Source: Azolla pinnata (lineage: Eukaryota; Streptophyta; Polypodiopsida; Salviniales; Salviniaceae). Taken from it: a DNA stretch of 25,348 bases. Made by a program: the position numbers and the translations under genes. Numbering within the stretch: the stretch's first letter is position 1; each line of letters opens with the position of its first letter. Under the pieces are notes generated by a model. The model did not search any database. It was given only the letters and a program-made list of their open reading frames with translations, and was not told the DNA's origin. Where the stretch lies: NCBI GenBank assembly GCA_037176905.1, contig JBBBWG010007347.1, forward strand, positions 1 to 25,348, in the 5' to 3' direction. Positions 10,355 through 20,492 of the stretch are shown piece after piece.

Positions 10355-11125
10355 AGGATGGTCGTAAAGAATTCAGATTCAAAGACATGAGTTAGAATCA
10401 AAGTCGAGTTTCTATGCAAAGGATCATTTCTGTGTTGTTTTCTCAGTCTCTGGGGTTTTGACAAACGATTTTATAAAGGCATAAACATAAAACCTGTGTA
10501 GCATGTAGTAGATGAGCGATTCAACACCAGAAGCAAGAACATGCTGAATAAATTGAAGCCATTCTGTTTATTCTTTGGTCTGCATTTGTCGGATTGAGAG
10601 AATCTAGAAATGAAGTTTAGTATGGAAAAACCGTGACAAGGTCACACTTGTATCGATGTAAGCGCTAAATTTGGTGAAGCCCTATATTGCGAAATGCGAT
10701 CAAGCGAATCTGTTTCTATCTGTCGAAGCTGCATATAGTTCACATCCTGTTAATCTGCTCAATGAAAAATGTAGCAAGGAGCTGCTTGAATTTTTACTCT
10801 GATGTGATGACTGATTGAACATTCAAGGAATTCACTGTATTTTTTTGCCGGAATCATGACTATCGATTGCTGATCAGACCATGGTCCAATCACTGTCGAT
10901 TCATCAGGGAATCAATCTGATCTGGTTGCATAAGATCGATCGTATGCAAGATTTCCATTATGGCAAAATTTGTGGTAATTTGCATCTTATGCGATGATTA
11001 TCAGCCTCTCAATTTGGATATTTAACTAACAACAAATTAACTACCAACTCCACTAGATGTCAGCTGAAATGGCCTCATCTAAAAGGGTGGTTTCGCCAGA
11101 TCTAGAACTAGCTACCAAACTCGAT
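10355..11125 (+). other. 3' UTR and downstream flank of DAP
   Basis: The region following the TAG at 10352-10354 is non-coding. A canonical AATAAA sits at 10547-10552, about 195 bp past the stop, and is the best polyadenylation candidate. Near the gap (from about 11025), the words TTAACTAAC, TTAACTACC and GCTACCAAA match the satellite on the other side of the Ns. The array therefore probably begins before the gap. Confidence 0.55.
10547..10552 (+). terminator. Candidate polyadenylation signal of DAP
   Basis: This is an exact AATAAA hexamer about 195 nt after the stop codon. Plant poly(A) signals are loose, so it is a plausible assignment and not a firm one. Confidence 0.4.
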
Positions 11126-11225
11126 NNNNNNNNNNNNNNNNNNNNNNNNNNNNNNNNNNNNNNNNNNNNNNNNNNNNNNNNNNNNNNNNNNNNNNNNNNN
11201 NNNNNNNNNNNNNNNNNNNNNNNNN
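11126..11225. other. Assembly gap of exactly 100 N
   Basis: Exactly 100 N is a common placeholder for a gap of unknown size. It falls inside a tandem repeat, which explains the failed assembly. The true distance between DAP and the PPR ORF is therefore unknown. Confidence 0.99.
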
Positions 11226-11750
11226 TTAACACATCTATCCACGCAAATTACTGCATTGAATTAACTACCTAAACCCCTCACTATTCATATACCAAAGAGA
11301 TTGGTGCTTGTTTTAGCCACCAAACTAGGAAATTAGCAGCCTAGGTAATTGAACCATGGTGATTGATGCTTGTTTTGAGCTACCAAATCTAGGAAATTAG
11401 CTGCCTAGGTAACTGAACCCTAGATCCACAGAAATTGACTGATCAACTAACTACCTGAATTGAACTGGTTTTCCAAAGTTTAACACATCTATCCACACAA
11501 GTTACTGCTTTGAATTGACTATCTAAACCCCTCACTATTCATACACAAAGAGATTGGTGCTTGTTTTGAGCTACCAAATCTAGGAAATTAGCTGCCTAGG
11601 TAACTGAACCACAGATCCACAGAGATTAACTGATGAATTAACTACCTGAATTGAACTGGTTTTCCAAAGCTTAACACATCTATCCACACAAATTACTGCT
11701 TTGAATTGACTATCTAAACCCCTCACTCTTCATATACAAAGGGATAACAA
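11226..11750 (+). repeat. Tandem satellite array between the gap and the PPR ORF
   Basis: Units start at TTAACACATCTATCCAC, at 11226, 11480 and 11671. The second unit is 191 bp. The first is 254 bp because it carries an extra, diverged copy of a segment of about 63 bp (TGCTTGTTTT...AGGAAATTAGC...GCCTAGGTAA). The third unit breaks off after the CCCCTCAC..CATATACAAA stretch, about 30 bp before the PPR start. Similarity between units 2 and 3 is high, so the array is fairly young or homogenised. It runs into the 100-N gap and probably continues through it. Confidence 0.93.
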
Positions 11751-11779
11751 CTTCAGGAAGTGGTCTGTTTCTGGGCGTC

Positions 11780-13390
11780 ATGATCTCCATGGACAACGGC
11801 CATTCTCCGGCTCTGCAGAATCTGCTCGCCTCTTCTGATCGACAATCCATCCTTGATTTCCTGCAGCAAGATCAAGGATTCACCCGCTCCCAGCAATCCC
11901 TGATCCGATCCCTTGCCTTCGAGCTCGGCCTCTGCCAAGACACCCTTGTGGGCAATCTGCTCCTCCGCATGTGCAGCAAGAATCGCTCCTCCTCCTCCTT
12001 CGAAGAATCGCTCTCGGTTTTCCATCGTATGCCCAACAGGAATGTAGTCACATGGAATTCTATGATGGGGATATGCTCCAAGAGGCTTCTCTGCCAAGAG
12101 GCTTTCCAGATGTACCACCGGATGCTCGATGCTTCTGTGGAACCAGACCAAGTGAGCTTCCTCGCCTTGCTCTGTGCTTGTGCTTCTACGGCGTGTCTTG
12201 CACAGGGAAAGATGATCCATGCCATTCTTGTCGCTTCACAATTGTGCGCGGATGTCGCTCTGAACAACGCACTGGTTAACATGTATGGGAGGTGCGGCGA
12301 CCTGGACAATGCTTGGCATCTCTTCCACGGCATGGCTGAGAAGAGCCTCGTCTCGTGGAACTCGATGATCTCGAGGTATGTCGATCATGGGAAAGGAATG
12401 GAAGCCATGGGAGTCTACCGCGAGATGCAGCGGCGGAATGTGAGGGCTGAGAAAGACACATTTGTCGGCGTGATCGGCGCTTGCACTCTTACCACATCTC
12501 TGGGAGAAGGCAGAGAAATCCACGCGAGGATCGTCGGGAATGGGTATGATTCGGATAAGGTCTTAGGGACTGGTCTCATCAATCTCTACGGAAGGGCAGG
12601 ATGTTTGCTAGATGCTCGGTTAGTGTTCGAGAGAGTTCAGGAGCATGATGCGGCATTGTGGACTGCCTTGATCTCCGCTTACTCTCGGCAAGGAAAGAGC
12701 CCTTTGCGAGCATATCCGGAGCCGATGTTCACGAGCGATTCGAATCACTGTCTCTCACCATCTCTAGAAGAGGGCCAGACAATGCACGCGGACTGCTTAG
12801 CGAAGGGCTTCGATCCCGATCTCGCCCTCGACAACGCGCTCTTGAACATGTATGCGAAACACGGTGCTTTGGAGGACATACGCATACTCTTCGAGAAGAT
12901 GGAATGCCGCAGCATCGTGTCGTGGAACGCCTTGTTGGCTGCGTACTCGCACTATGGAGCGGTTGAAATGATCTACAAACTGCTCTCCAGTATGGAGCGA
13001 GGCGGTGTTCGACCTGATGTGGTCACCTTTGTCTGCCTTCTTTCTACATGTTGTCGGGCCGGTTTGCTAGAGGAAGGTAAGCTTGCATTTCGCTGTATGA
13101 TCCGAGAGTACAGCATGACACCAGAGGTGGAGCACTATAACTGCATGATCGATCTCGTGGGGAGAGCTGGGCATCTCAACGAAGCCGAGAATGTGATTCA
13201 TAAGATACCATTTGAGCCTGATGTACAAATATGGGTTACTTTCCTTGGGGTTTGCAGCCTATATGGAGACCCACTTGCAGGAGAGAGAGCTTGGAAAAGA
13301 TTGATGGGCTTAAGTCCCAACAGTACAGCACCACATGTACTTCTTTCAAACAGCTACATAACACACTTCACCAAGCAAGCAGTGAGTTGA
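11780..13390 (+). CDS. PLS-class pentatricopeptide-repeat protein, intronless, internally damaged and C-terminally truncated
   Basis: This 536-residue ORF has tandem PPR units: RNVVTWNSMM (about residues 88-97), DVALNNALVNMYGRCGDLD (158-176), KSLVSWNSMISRYVDHG (188-204), KVLGTGLINLYGRAGCLLDA, DAALWTALISAYSRQG, LALDNALLNMYAKHGALED and RSIVSWNALLAAYSHYG. It ends with an E1-type segment PFEPDVQIWVTFLGVC (about 477-492). Such proteins bind organellar RNA; PLS members with E/DYW tails guide C-to-U editing. There is no E2 completion and no DYW domain; the chain stops after LLSNSYITHFTKQAVS. Between SRQGKSP and PSLEEGQTMHA (residues 308-327) the expected helix pair is replaced by unrelated residues, and the other reading frames look equally broken, so bases seem to have been lost or shifted there. 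Most of the ORF is distinctly GC-richer than its surroundings, but the last 200 bp are AT-richer. The start is the first ATG, and Met4 is an alternative. Organelle targeting is not obvious. It may be a decaying gene. Confidence 0.85.
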   Translation: MISMDNGHSPALQNLLASSDRQSILDFLQQDQGFTRSQQSLIRSLAFELGLCQDTLVGNLLLRMCSKNRSSSSFEESLSVFHRMPNRNVVTWNSMMGICSKRLLCQEAFQMYHRMLDASVEPDQVSFLALLCACASTACLAQGKMIHAILVASQLCADVALNNALVNMYGRCGDLDNAWHLFHGMAEKSLVSWNSMISRYVDHGKGMEAMGVYREMQRRNVRAEKDTFVGVIGACTLTTSLGEGREIHARIVGNGYDSDKVLGTGLINLYGRAGCLLDARLVFERVQEHDAALWTALISAYSRQGKSPLRAYPEPMFTSDSNHCLSPSLEEGQTMHADCLAKGFDPDLALDNALLNMYAKHGALEDIRILFEKMECRSIVSWNALLAAYSHYGAVEMIYKLLSSMERGGVRPDVVTFVCLLSTCCRAGLLEEGKLAFRCMIREYSMTPEVEHYNCMIDLVGRAGHLNEAENVIHKIPFEPDVQIWVTFLGVCSLYGDPLAGERAWKRLMGLSPNSTAPHVLLSNSYITHFTKQAVS

Positions 13391-13393
13391 TGC

Positions 13394-13627
13394 CATTTTG
13401 TCGGTGAAGCCATGGGCATTATCCATAAGATAGCATTTCATCCTGATACACAAATATGGGTGGCTTTGCTTGGGGTTTGCTGCAGACCCACTTGCAGGGA
13501 GCTTACAAAAAGACTTGATTCTTTCAATAGCACACTACAAGCAAGCAGTAACTTGATATCATGCTATCAAACAAGATCGCGGCGATTTCTGTTGTACCTT
13601 CCTCAGGAGAGCCTTACTGATTAAGAT
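13394..13627 (+). pseudogene. Decayed duplicate of the PPR C-terminal (E1-motif) segment
   Basis: This stretch repeats the tail of the upstream PPR ORF. Sequence from about 13410 (ATCCATAAGATAGCATTTCATCCTGA..) parallels 13192 onward (ATTCATAAGATACCATTTGAGCCTGA..). The same order of ACAAATATGGG, CTTGGGGTTTGC, GACCCACTTGCAGG and CAAGCAAGCAGT follows in both. Its frame reads IHKIAFHPDTQIWVALLGVC, but it is internally shortened by about 45 bp and loses the pattern after that. The upstream stop codon lies within the duplicated unit. No independent gene is proposed. Confidence 0.75.
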
Positions 13628-15567
13628 CTAGAAAATAGATCAAGAGTCAATGTTGCGTATCATGTGCTTTCTCGATGGCGCTCGCATGTCCGCATATGGT
13701 GCTTTCCATGGTCTTCATTTATCATCAATGACAAACAGCAGAGCCTAGTACTATCCATGAGAAGGAAGATTTGTATATATGAAGATTGAGAATATACTTA
13801 CATGTCACAGAAAATGATGTTCCACGCATAGCTGACAGGTTGAATGTAAAGATGAAAAGCATCAAGTTCGGCATCCTGGTTGCAGGCAAATTATTTGAGC
13901 TATTCGTCTGGTGATCTGATTGATAGAAGATGCCAGGGATTGGATTAAGGTGAAGAAGAGTCACATATATAGCTAGATATTTTAGGCCATAAAACAATTA
14001 ACACTTGGGAAGCTCATTTAGTGCAACTGAATTCAGTTTTCTTCCTCCCTACTGTATGATACACAACAATTTCAAAGCATCTGGGAAAATTCATAAGAAG
14101 CCCCTAAATGGTGTGTCCGATCAATGTCAGGTTGTTTAAAAGGCACAAAGCAACACAAGTAAAGGCATATTTGGCCTGGGTCTGATTGATTTGATGAGAA
14201 CATAGCACAAGAAGCAAATGAACTTGATTTTGAAGATCTAATTGCCCAAATCGAGAGCGTGAACTGTACAAAATGAAGCCCCAGATCATTCATATCCTAC
14301 GACCGTAAATGGTGTGCAATTTCATTGAAAGATCATGTTTTTCTGTGCATATTTTCTTGCAGGGGAAAGATGGGCATGCCTGCTCTTAGACACGAGGATC
14401 ATTTTGCTTGCCCTTAGTTTTGCAGTTTTATGTTCCACCTTTAACCAACCGGCTATTCAAGAATATATCAGAATCGTCACAACTCGATTATTCCATTGCA
14501 GTTCTTGGTAACAAATCTTATGGAGATGCTGAATCTTAAGGACAAAAGAAAGAATCAGTTCCTGGATTCGGAACATTTTATGCACCGGTTTTTTAGTCTT
14601 TGTTGTTGCCAGTAATCTTTCAAAGTTCGGTGTTGAATCATTGAGAAGAAAAATTGAACATTATGAGGTTGCATTTGCTTATCACTCATGAGGATCCATC
14701 CACCTATATGCAAACAACTCGGACAGATTTCTTCCACAAACATGTGCTAGAGCCATTAGGTTTCTCCACCGACTTTTCCATGATCCAAAGATGTCCAAGA
14801 AATTCTATGTTTAAATCACATTGATGAATCAACGTTAATAGTTGTAAACGTTCGATTGATCTTGGATGCCACATTTGGCAAGACCTTTGGCCTCACTAAT
14901 TTCAAAGCAATTATTTGAACATGCAAGTCATTGTCATTAGTGTGCTAATACCAATCACAAGGCACTCTTTCAACTCTATTTTTCTTATTAGTTTGGATTT
15001 TCCACAGCTGAGCATGACAAATCAAAACTCTCAGTGACACTGAAACACCCTCTATGAAGTCCATTTAGGGTTTCCAGAAGTAACCCCTCTTGCCCAACTG
15101 AAAATTTTATTTCACAGAGTAATTATAAACATGAGAAGAGATTTGTTGAACGACAAATAACGGGACTGTCAGTCCGTCCATAAGAAGAGGACAACTTCAA
15201 ACAATAAGAAACATTGGAACAATTCATGGGAAATTATCTTTGCTGATAAGTATCAAGGCAGTCAAAAAGAGGAACGATTTATTTCGGAGAATTTCAAAAA
15301 CGTGCAAGTAATTTGAACTGGTATGAGAGAACCTTTTATGAGCTTCCTCTTGTTCAAGAACCTTTATATTGAGTAATCTTTCCGGTTCTCGATTGTATGA
15401 GAGAACCCATTTCTTCCAAATATGATCAAGGCTCCAGTATTTTGTTATGGGTCACAGTATACATGCAAGCTGTTCCATGCTTTAAATGAATCCCATCTTT
15501 TCACAATCAATTCAGTTAACGCCGTCAATGCAACCTGATATCTGCATACAACTCAAGAAAACCCCTT
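13628..15567. other. Convergent intergenic region between PPR and RIBA
   Basis: These 1.9 kb of AT-rich DNA lie between the PPR tail (plus strand) and the RIBA stop (minus strand). It should contain the RIBA 3' UTR. A TTTATT at 15278-15283 reads AATAAA on the minus strand, 285 nt past the stop, and is a possible poly(A) signal. The open frames (up to 90 residues) have no recognisable motif, and I see no RNA gene. Confidence 0.5.
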
Positions 15568-18500
15568 TCAAAGATTGATGCCAGGCAAATCAGATCCATA
15601 AATATGACCCATCTTAGATCTTTTAGTTTCCAAGTACTTTTGGTTCTCTGTTGTTGTTGGCGAGATGACAGGCACTCGCCCAGTAACTGCGAGGCCATAC
15701 CCTTTCAATCCAAGATATTTAGTTGGATTATTTGTCATCAGCTTCATTGTTCTCACACCCACATCCTGCAAGATCTATTCCAAGCAACATAGAAAACGAA
15801 TTGTCAAGACATACTTGTAAACTGAATTTTAGTGCTTTGATTGGGAAAAACAAGGAACCTTGTTGCAACAATTTATGGAAAATTTTGAGAAAGATAGCAG
15901 CATTTTAGTGGAAGTCTTTTAGTACCATTTCCTGAAAGTTAGATGGGTACCTGTGCCCCTATACCATATTCTCGTGAATCGATGGGTAGACCCAGCTCCA
16001 CATTTGCTTCTACAGTATCTCGTCCATTATCTTGAAGATTGTAAGCTCGCAGTTTGTGGCCCAAGCCAATCCCTCTCCCTTCATGTCCACGCAAGTATAC
16101 TACCACGCCTCTTCCAGCTTTCTCCACATTTTGCATCGCCAAAGATAGCTGAATGCCACAATCACACCTCGCAGATCCAAAGATATCCCCAGTTAGACAT
16201 TCTGAATGAACGCGGACGACCACATCCATGCCATCCCCAATCTCTCCCTGAAAGAATGAGATTCATGAGTATGAAAACTGCTTGTTGAGAATCATGAACA
16301 TAAAAGAATACAAGAAAATCATGATGGTCCATGATCATGTTTGCAAGAGGGGTCCCACCTTCACCATCGCAATATGTTCAATTCCATCTAGTTTTGATGT
16401 GTAACTATATGCGGTGAAGGTCCCCCATTTTGTGGGTAACCGTGCCACTGCAGTTCTCTCAACTAGCTTCTCACGTTTGCGTTTGTATCTGAGAAGTTAC
16501 AGAGCTGTGTTCAGAATCATATTAAAATCCCAGGAACTAAGTTGTCACCAAATTCAACTAGCTTCACATTTCAATTCATGTTGCAGGTTTTAGTTTACAT
16601 TATCTGCTCCTGCACACCTTATCAAATCAGCTATGGAGATAAGGTGTAGTTTATGCATTGCTGCAAATTGACGCAACCAAGGTAAACGAGCCATTGAACC
16701 ATCTCGATCATCTACAACCTCGCATAAAACCCCAACTGGAGGCAACCCTGCCATGCACGCTAGATCGACAGAGGCTTCTGTGTGCCCTGCTCTCTTAAGA
16801 ACGCCACCTTCTCTATATCTCAATGGGAAGATGTGCCCTGGCTTTGCAAACTGTTCAGGCTTTGAGTCTGGTGATGCAAGAGCAAGTATTGTTGCCGCTC
16901 TGTCATGTGCTGAGACACCCGTTGTTGTACCTATTTTGTAATCCTGTTCGAGAAATAAGAAATAATGCATTACAAGACAGCTTTATTTGATGAAACACTA
17001 CCAACAAAGGGATGTTCACCTCTAAATTGCAAAAGCATCTGTAAAACATCACAAATCCTTACAACAGACAATGTGAATGCAGTTCGTAAGGCTTCCTCGT
17101 TCGCCTTGTCCTCCACCATGAGGGGAAGCCGTAAACGATCCAAGTCTTCACCTTTCATTGCTGCGCACACTATACCACTACTATATCTCACCATAAAGGC
17201 AAGAGCATCCGGTGTAGCCTTAGACCCTGCTATTATTAAGTCACCTTCATTTTCCCTGTCTTCATCATCTACAACCACTACAATCTGGATTCAAAAAAAT
17301 GCAATCATCTATCTCATTAACTCTTTTTTTATCTCTCTCCGGGTGTGGTCAGCCATGTTTGCTTATTTAATTTAGCAGCTTGCTCAAACTCCAAATAATT
17401 TCATTGAATGACTGCAGAAATCTAGGAGCTAAATCTGCATGGTCTCTCTTTTTGTAAGGAGATGGGAATCTGACCCCATACAGAAACCACAGAATGCACA
17501 ATCTGTGCGCATTTCTATGCAATATTCAATGTGGCTCTGTTAACAGTGCAAGATAAATACGAAAACTACCCAGGAAACCCTGTAATACTCAACCAAATTT
17601 TCTGCATGTCGTGTATTCAGTATATTCAAACATATAGTAATAGGAGAATGGCATCCTCTGAACGTAAAGGAAATTATCTGACAATAGCTTAAAGCCCTGG
17701 CAAATCCAGCAAGTAATCATGCGACTTTGCTAGTTTTCTTATAGAATTTCTACACCTCTGCTAATTTACATATATTAAGAAGCAGACATAGGCCTTATGA
17801 TTAACATCTCACTTCTAAGATAAAAAGGGCAATTCATTGAAGAAGCACAACAGTAGTTATTGTGAAATTTCCTAGACATCAGCATTCGCCTAAAACTATG
17901 TAAAATATAATAAATATAATTTTCATCCAGGGGATAGTAGTTTCTGACAAAGAATAGTCCAAACGTTTATACATGATATTATTTGCATAAATATCATGTA
18001 TAGAGTGCTGCCACGTCCACTCATACAGCCATTGTTCTCAGAAATCTACAACTAAGGCTTTAAGACAGAATCCTCCTCCATGGTTATGTGGCCCAAATAA
18101 GAAATGCGTACTCAGAGCCAAATCAAGCAAAAAGATTTATTCATTAAAGCTGAAGGCTCCAGAAAGCCACTTTATTCAATGGCAACAACACACATACATT
18201 CCATAAGGCTATCATGCTTCACATAGAAATAATAATTCAATGAGAGAAAATTGAGAGCATACCTTTCCATCTCGAATAGCTTCAATTGCATCTGTAATAG
18301 AAGACATCCCTTCAGATGGTTGATCGGGGTCCCCTTCGGTTTCACTGGAAAAAAATGGTTCTGTTGGTTCTGTTATTCTTGCTGTCAAAATCTCCAGATT
18401 AGCTTCTGTAGCAGTAGTTTCAGGTGAGAAAAATGTTCCATCAAAAGCCCCAGAGCTTGCTGATTCACGAACAGTATCATTTTCATGCGCATAGCAGCTA

Positions 18501-20434
18501 GCAGTTTCACCCAGTTTCTCTGAATGGACAGGCAAGGTGATTTGATGGGTTGCAACATAATTGAATCCTCCCCTTAAGTTCAACAAACTTTTGCCAGCAA
18601 ACCTTCAGCATTACAAAAGTTATTTGAATAATTATCAGTACAATGGATACAGAATTGGACAAATTTATTTGAATTAGATGGGGAATAACTTGGATTTACA
18701 TTTTCAGATGAAAATAGTTCCGACAATATCCATGCATGCCACATATGTTGTGAACGACGTAAACTTTTGCATATCAACAAGCTAGAGACCACGTAAGATA
18801 TGTTAACGTACTCATGTTTCGTAGGATGGAAACTCAACTTCTGCCAACATCTTTCATCTACAGTGAAGTCCTGCCAGCATAATGCAAAAACATTACATAA
18901 ATGCAATCATCAGCTAGCAAAAAAGAGTAAATAGATTTTTGAACAGATGATTGGAAATAGCCGCATCAAAGTAGGGGTCATGGAAATGCAGTTGACCTCG
19001 AGCCCTAGAAAACTTATATCAATTCCGAGATCATATATATGCAATTGAGCATTAGAACTTTGATGGAACTATGTTTAAAGTGAGCCACATATCTCAAATT
19101 CTGCGTTTAAAGATGACCTAAACTCTCCCAACTCAGAATAAGCATGGCATGGTGGACAAAGAAATTTTCAAATCCACTCGCTAAAAATGATGAACAATAT
19201 CAAGTCTCTCACAACATGAAGGGACAAATCCTATTTTAAAAGCCTTCAAAGTGCATTAAGCAGATTGAAATGAGGCCAGATGCTTATATAATGGCATGAC
19301 TTTAGGAGAAAAAGGATCAAATTCAGGAATTAACAGAAATAACAAGAAATAATTTGGTACTTTCTTTAGTTCTACAAAAATTGAATTCTTGTTATCCCAC
19401 CTTACGACAAGGTAAGGCTGTGCAAAGCATAGGTCAATCTTTGTCTAGATTCTTTTGATCTCTACTCATTCTTTAGTCGTTTCACCCATGATGAATTCAA
19501 CACCAATGATTTTTTTGTACATAGACCATTGAAATGACCCTCCTTTTCTTGTATGGCCATTTGCTTGTGGCGGGATATGCACCCCATCCTTTTCTAAGGA
19601 AAGGAATTCATAGAGCCTGCCCTTTTGCCAACCTTTCGCGCCAAGTACACTCAAAAATCTAATGGGCATTGGATTCCATAAACATTTTTCCATTTTAGTG
19701 CATCAACATCGATGATTTTTCCATAGACTATTTGAATAGCTGTTCACAAGTCGAGGAATAAGCACCCCATCCCTTTCTGAGACAATGGATTTAGAATCTG
19801 AAGCCAGGGACCCAAGTAAATTAGAAAACGTAATGGGCATTTCATTCACAAAACATTTTGCACGGGAATAAACCTTTCCCCAATTCGCAACACTATAGGT
19901 ACCAAAAGCCCCTCTTTCTCTCAAACTAATAGACTTCAGAATATATGGATTCCATTATAGTTATCGATACTCTTGTAGCTGTAGGCAAGCACGTAGATAT
20001 GTGTATGTACGTTTGCACATGTATATATATGCATGTACATGTGTGTACGTGTGCATGTATCGATGTCCCTACGCATGTAGGTAGGTCTATATGTGTCTAC
20101 AAATGCGTGTATATGTACCCATCAAACATCATGAATGTCGTTATATCATTCTTTATAGGTTCAAAACATTCTAGGACTCTCTATTTTGGGTCTGCTTTCC
20201 AGTTTACTTCGCCTAATTTCACCATCCATAGATTTGTTCGCTCTTCGCATCCTGCGAAGCTCGGAGCTTACCCCCCCGTTCCTTTTTCGCCGAAGGGTAA
20301 AAACCGTATATGAATGAAACACATGAGGAAATTGAGGGAGAGGGGTTCAAATCTGTGGAGGAGGGAGGCATTTTTCTTTTTACCTTTGCGATGATGGGTC
20401 TAAGGTGTTGAGGGATGGAGCTGGTGGGCAGCAT
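15568..20434 (-). CDS. RIBA: Bifunctional riboflavin-biosynthesis protein RIBA (DHBP synthase / GTP cyclohydrolase II)
   Basis: Exons in transcription order: 20434-20384 (tentative), 18870-18263, 17284-17063, 16943-16618, 16488-16359, 16247-15951, 15774-15568. The N-terminal half makes 3,4-dihydroxybutanone-4-phosphate from ribulose-5-phosphate: it has [48 protein letters not shown] and GVLCEV. The C-terminal half opens the GTP ring: it has zinc cysteines [12 protein letters not shown] in C-x10-C-x-C spacing, [12 protein letters not shown] and [10 protein letters not shown]. Both activities look intact, as in Arabidopsis RIBA1 and unlike the half-dead RIBA2/RIBA3 forms. The expected location is the plastid. 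All splice phases fit. One problem is in exon 2, where one base appears to be missing at a 4-base A run (plus-strand T at 18589-18592): upstream reads NAEGLLAK then stops, downstream resumes [11 protein letters not shown]. With that base counted, the model is about 613 residues. Exon 1 (17 residues, [11 protein letters not shown]..) is a guess based on an ATG, a GTAAAA donor and phase 0. The catalytic exons are certain. Confidence 0.93.
17285..18262 (-). other. RIBA intron between the linker exon and the first DHBP-synthase exon
   Basis: This 978-bp intron has minus-strand donor GTATGC and acceptor ATCCAG. It joins AIRDGK to IVVVVDDED exactly in phase. It is AT-rich and nothing else is recognised in it. 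Confidence 0.85.
19466..19924 (-). repeat. Diverged tandem duplication of about 220 bp with parallel open frames, inside RIBA intron 1
   Basis: Two adjacent minus-strand open frames (19924-19703, 73 residues; 19693-19466, 75 residues) align with each other. [20 protein letters not shown] pairs with [17 protein letters not shown], and [11 protein letters not shown] pairs with [11 protein letters not shown]. The DNA also matches in patches (GCACCCCATCC, CTAATGGGCATT versus GTAATGGGCATT, ACATTTT). Similarity is kept at protein level in the same frame in both units, which hints at a former coding repeat. I do not recognise the family. Confidence 0.5.
19995..20118 (+). repeat. GTAT/GTAC/GCAT-rich degenerate simple repeat
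   Basis: The stretch uses words such as GTGTATGTACG, CATGTATATATATGCATG and GTACATGTGTGTACGTG. It is a weaker, more mutated relative of the large microsatellite 400 bp further along, on the other side of the proposed RIBA first exon. Confidence 0.7.
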
Positions 20435-20492
20435 CTCTGCAAAATTCTCTCGCGCTCCTCCTTCGCCCCTGATCTCTGCTCACCACGTTTAT

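Larger units (their letters stand above)
18871..20383 (-). other. Presumed RIBA intron 1
   Basis: The acceptor is firm (minus strand GCTGGCAG before GACTTCACTG). The donor (GTAAAA after GCAAAG) depends on the tentative first exon; an alternative donor GTAAGC lies further into the intron, near 20270. The interval holds a diverged duplication (19466-19924) and a short GTAT/GTAC-rich simple repeat (about 19995-20118). Confidence 0.45.

Noticed and set aside
11057-11272. 71-residue frame spanning the run of N
   Set aside because: The frame is carried across 100 unknown bases, so it has no meaning.
11226-11750. Regularly repeated units considered as a CRISPR-like array
   Set aside because: The units are contiguous, of 190-255 bp and without unique spacers, in a plant nuclear context. 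This is a satellite.
11753-12333. Minus-strand frames of 153-155 residues opposite the PPR gene
   Set aside because: They are shadows of the PPR codons, with no PPR or other motif in that direction.
15939-15950. Alternative RIBA exon end reading YGIGAQVPI and a shorter last exon starting at GATGTGGG
   Set aside because: The donor at 15950 and the acceptor before ATCTTGCAG at 15774 restore the expected [12 protein letters not shown]. The shorter acceptor at 15765 would drop three conserved residues.
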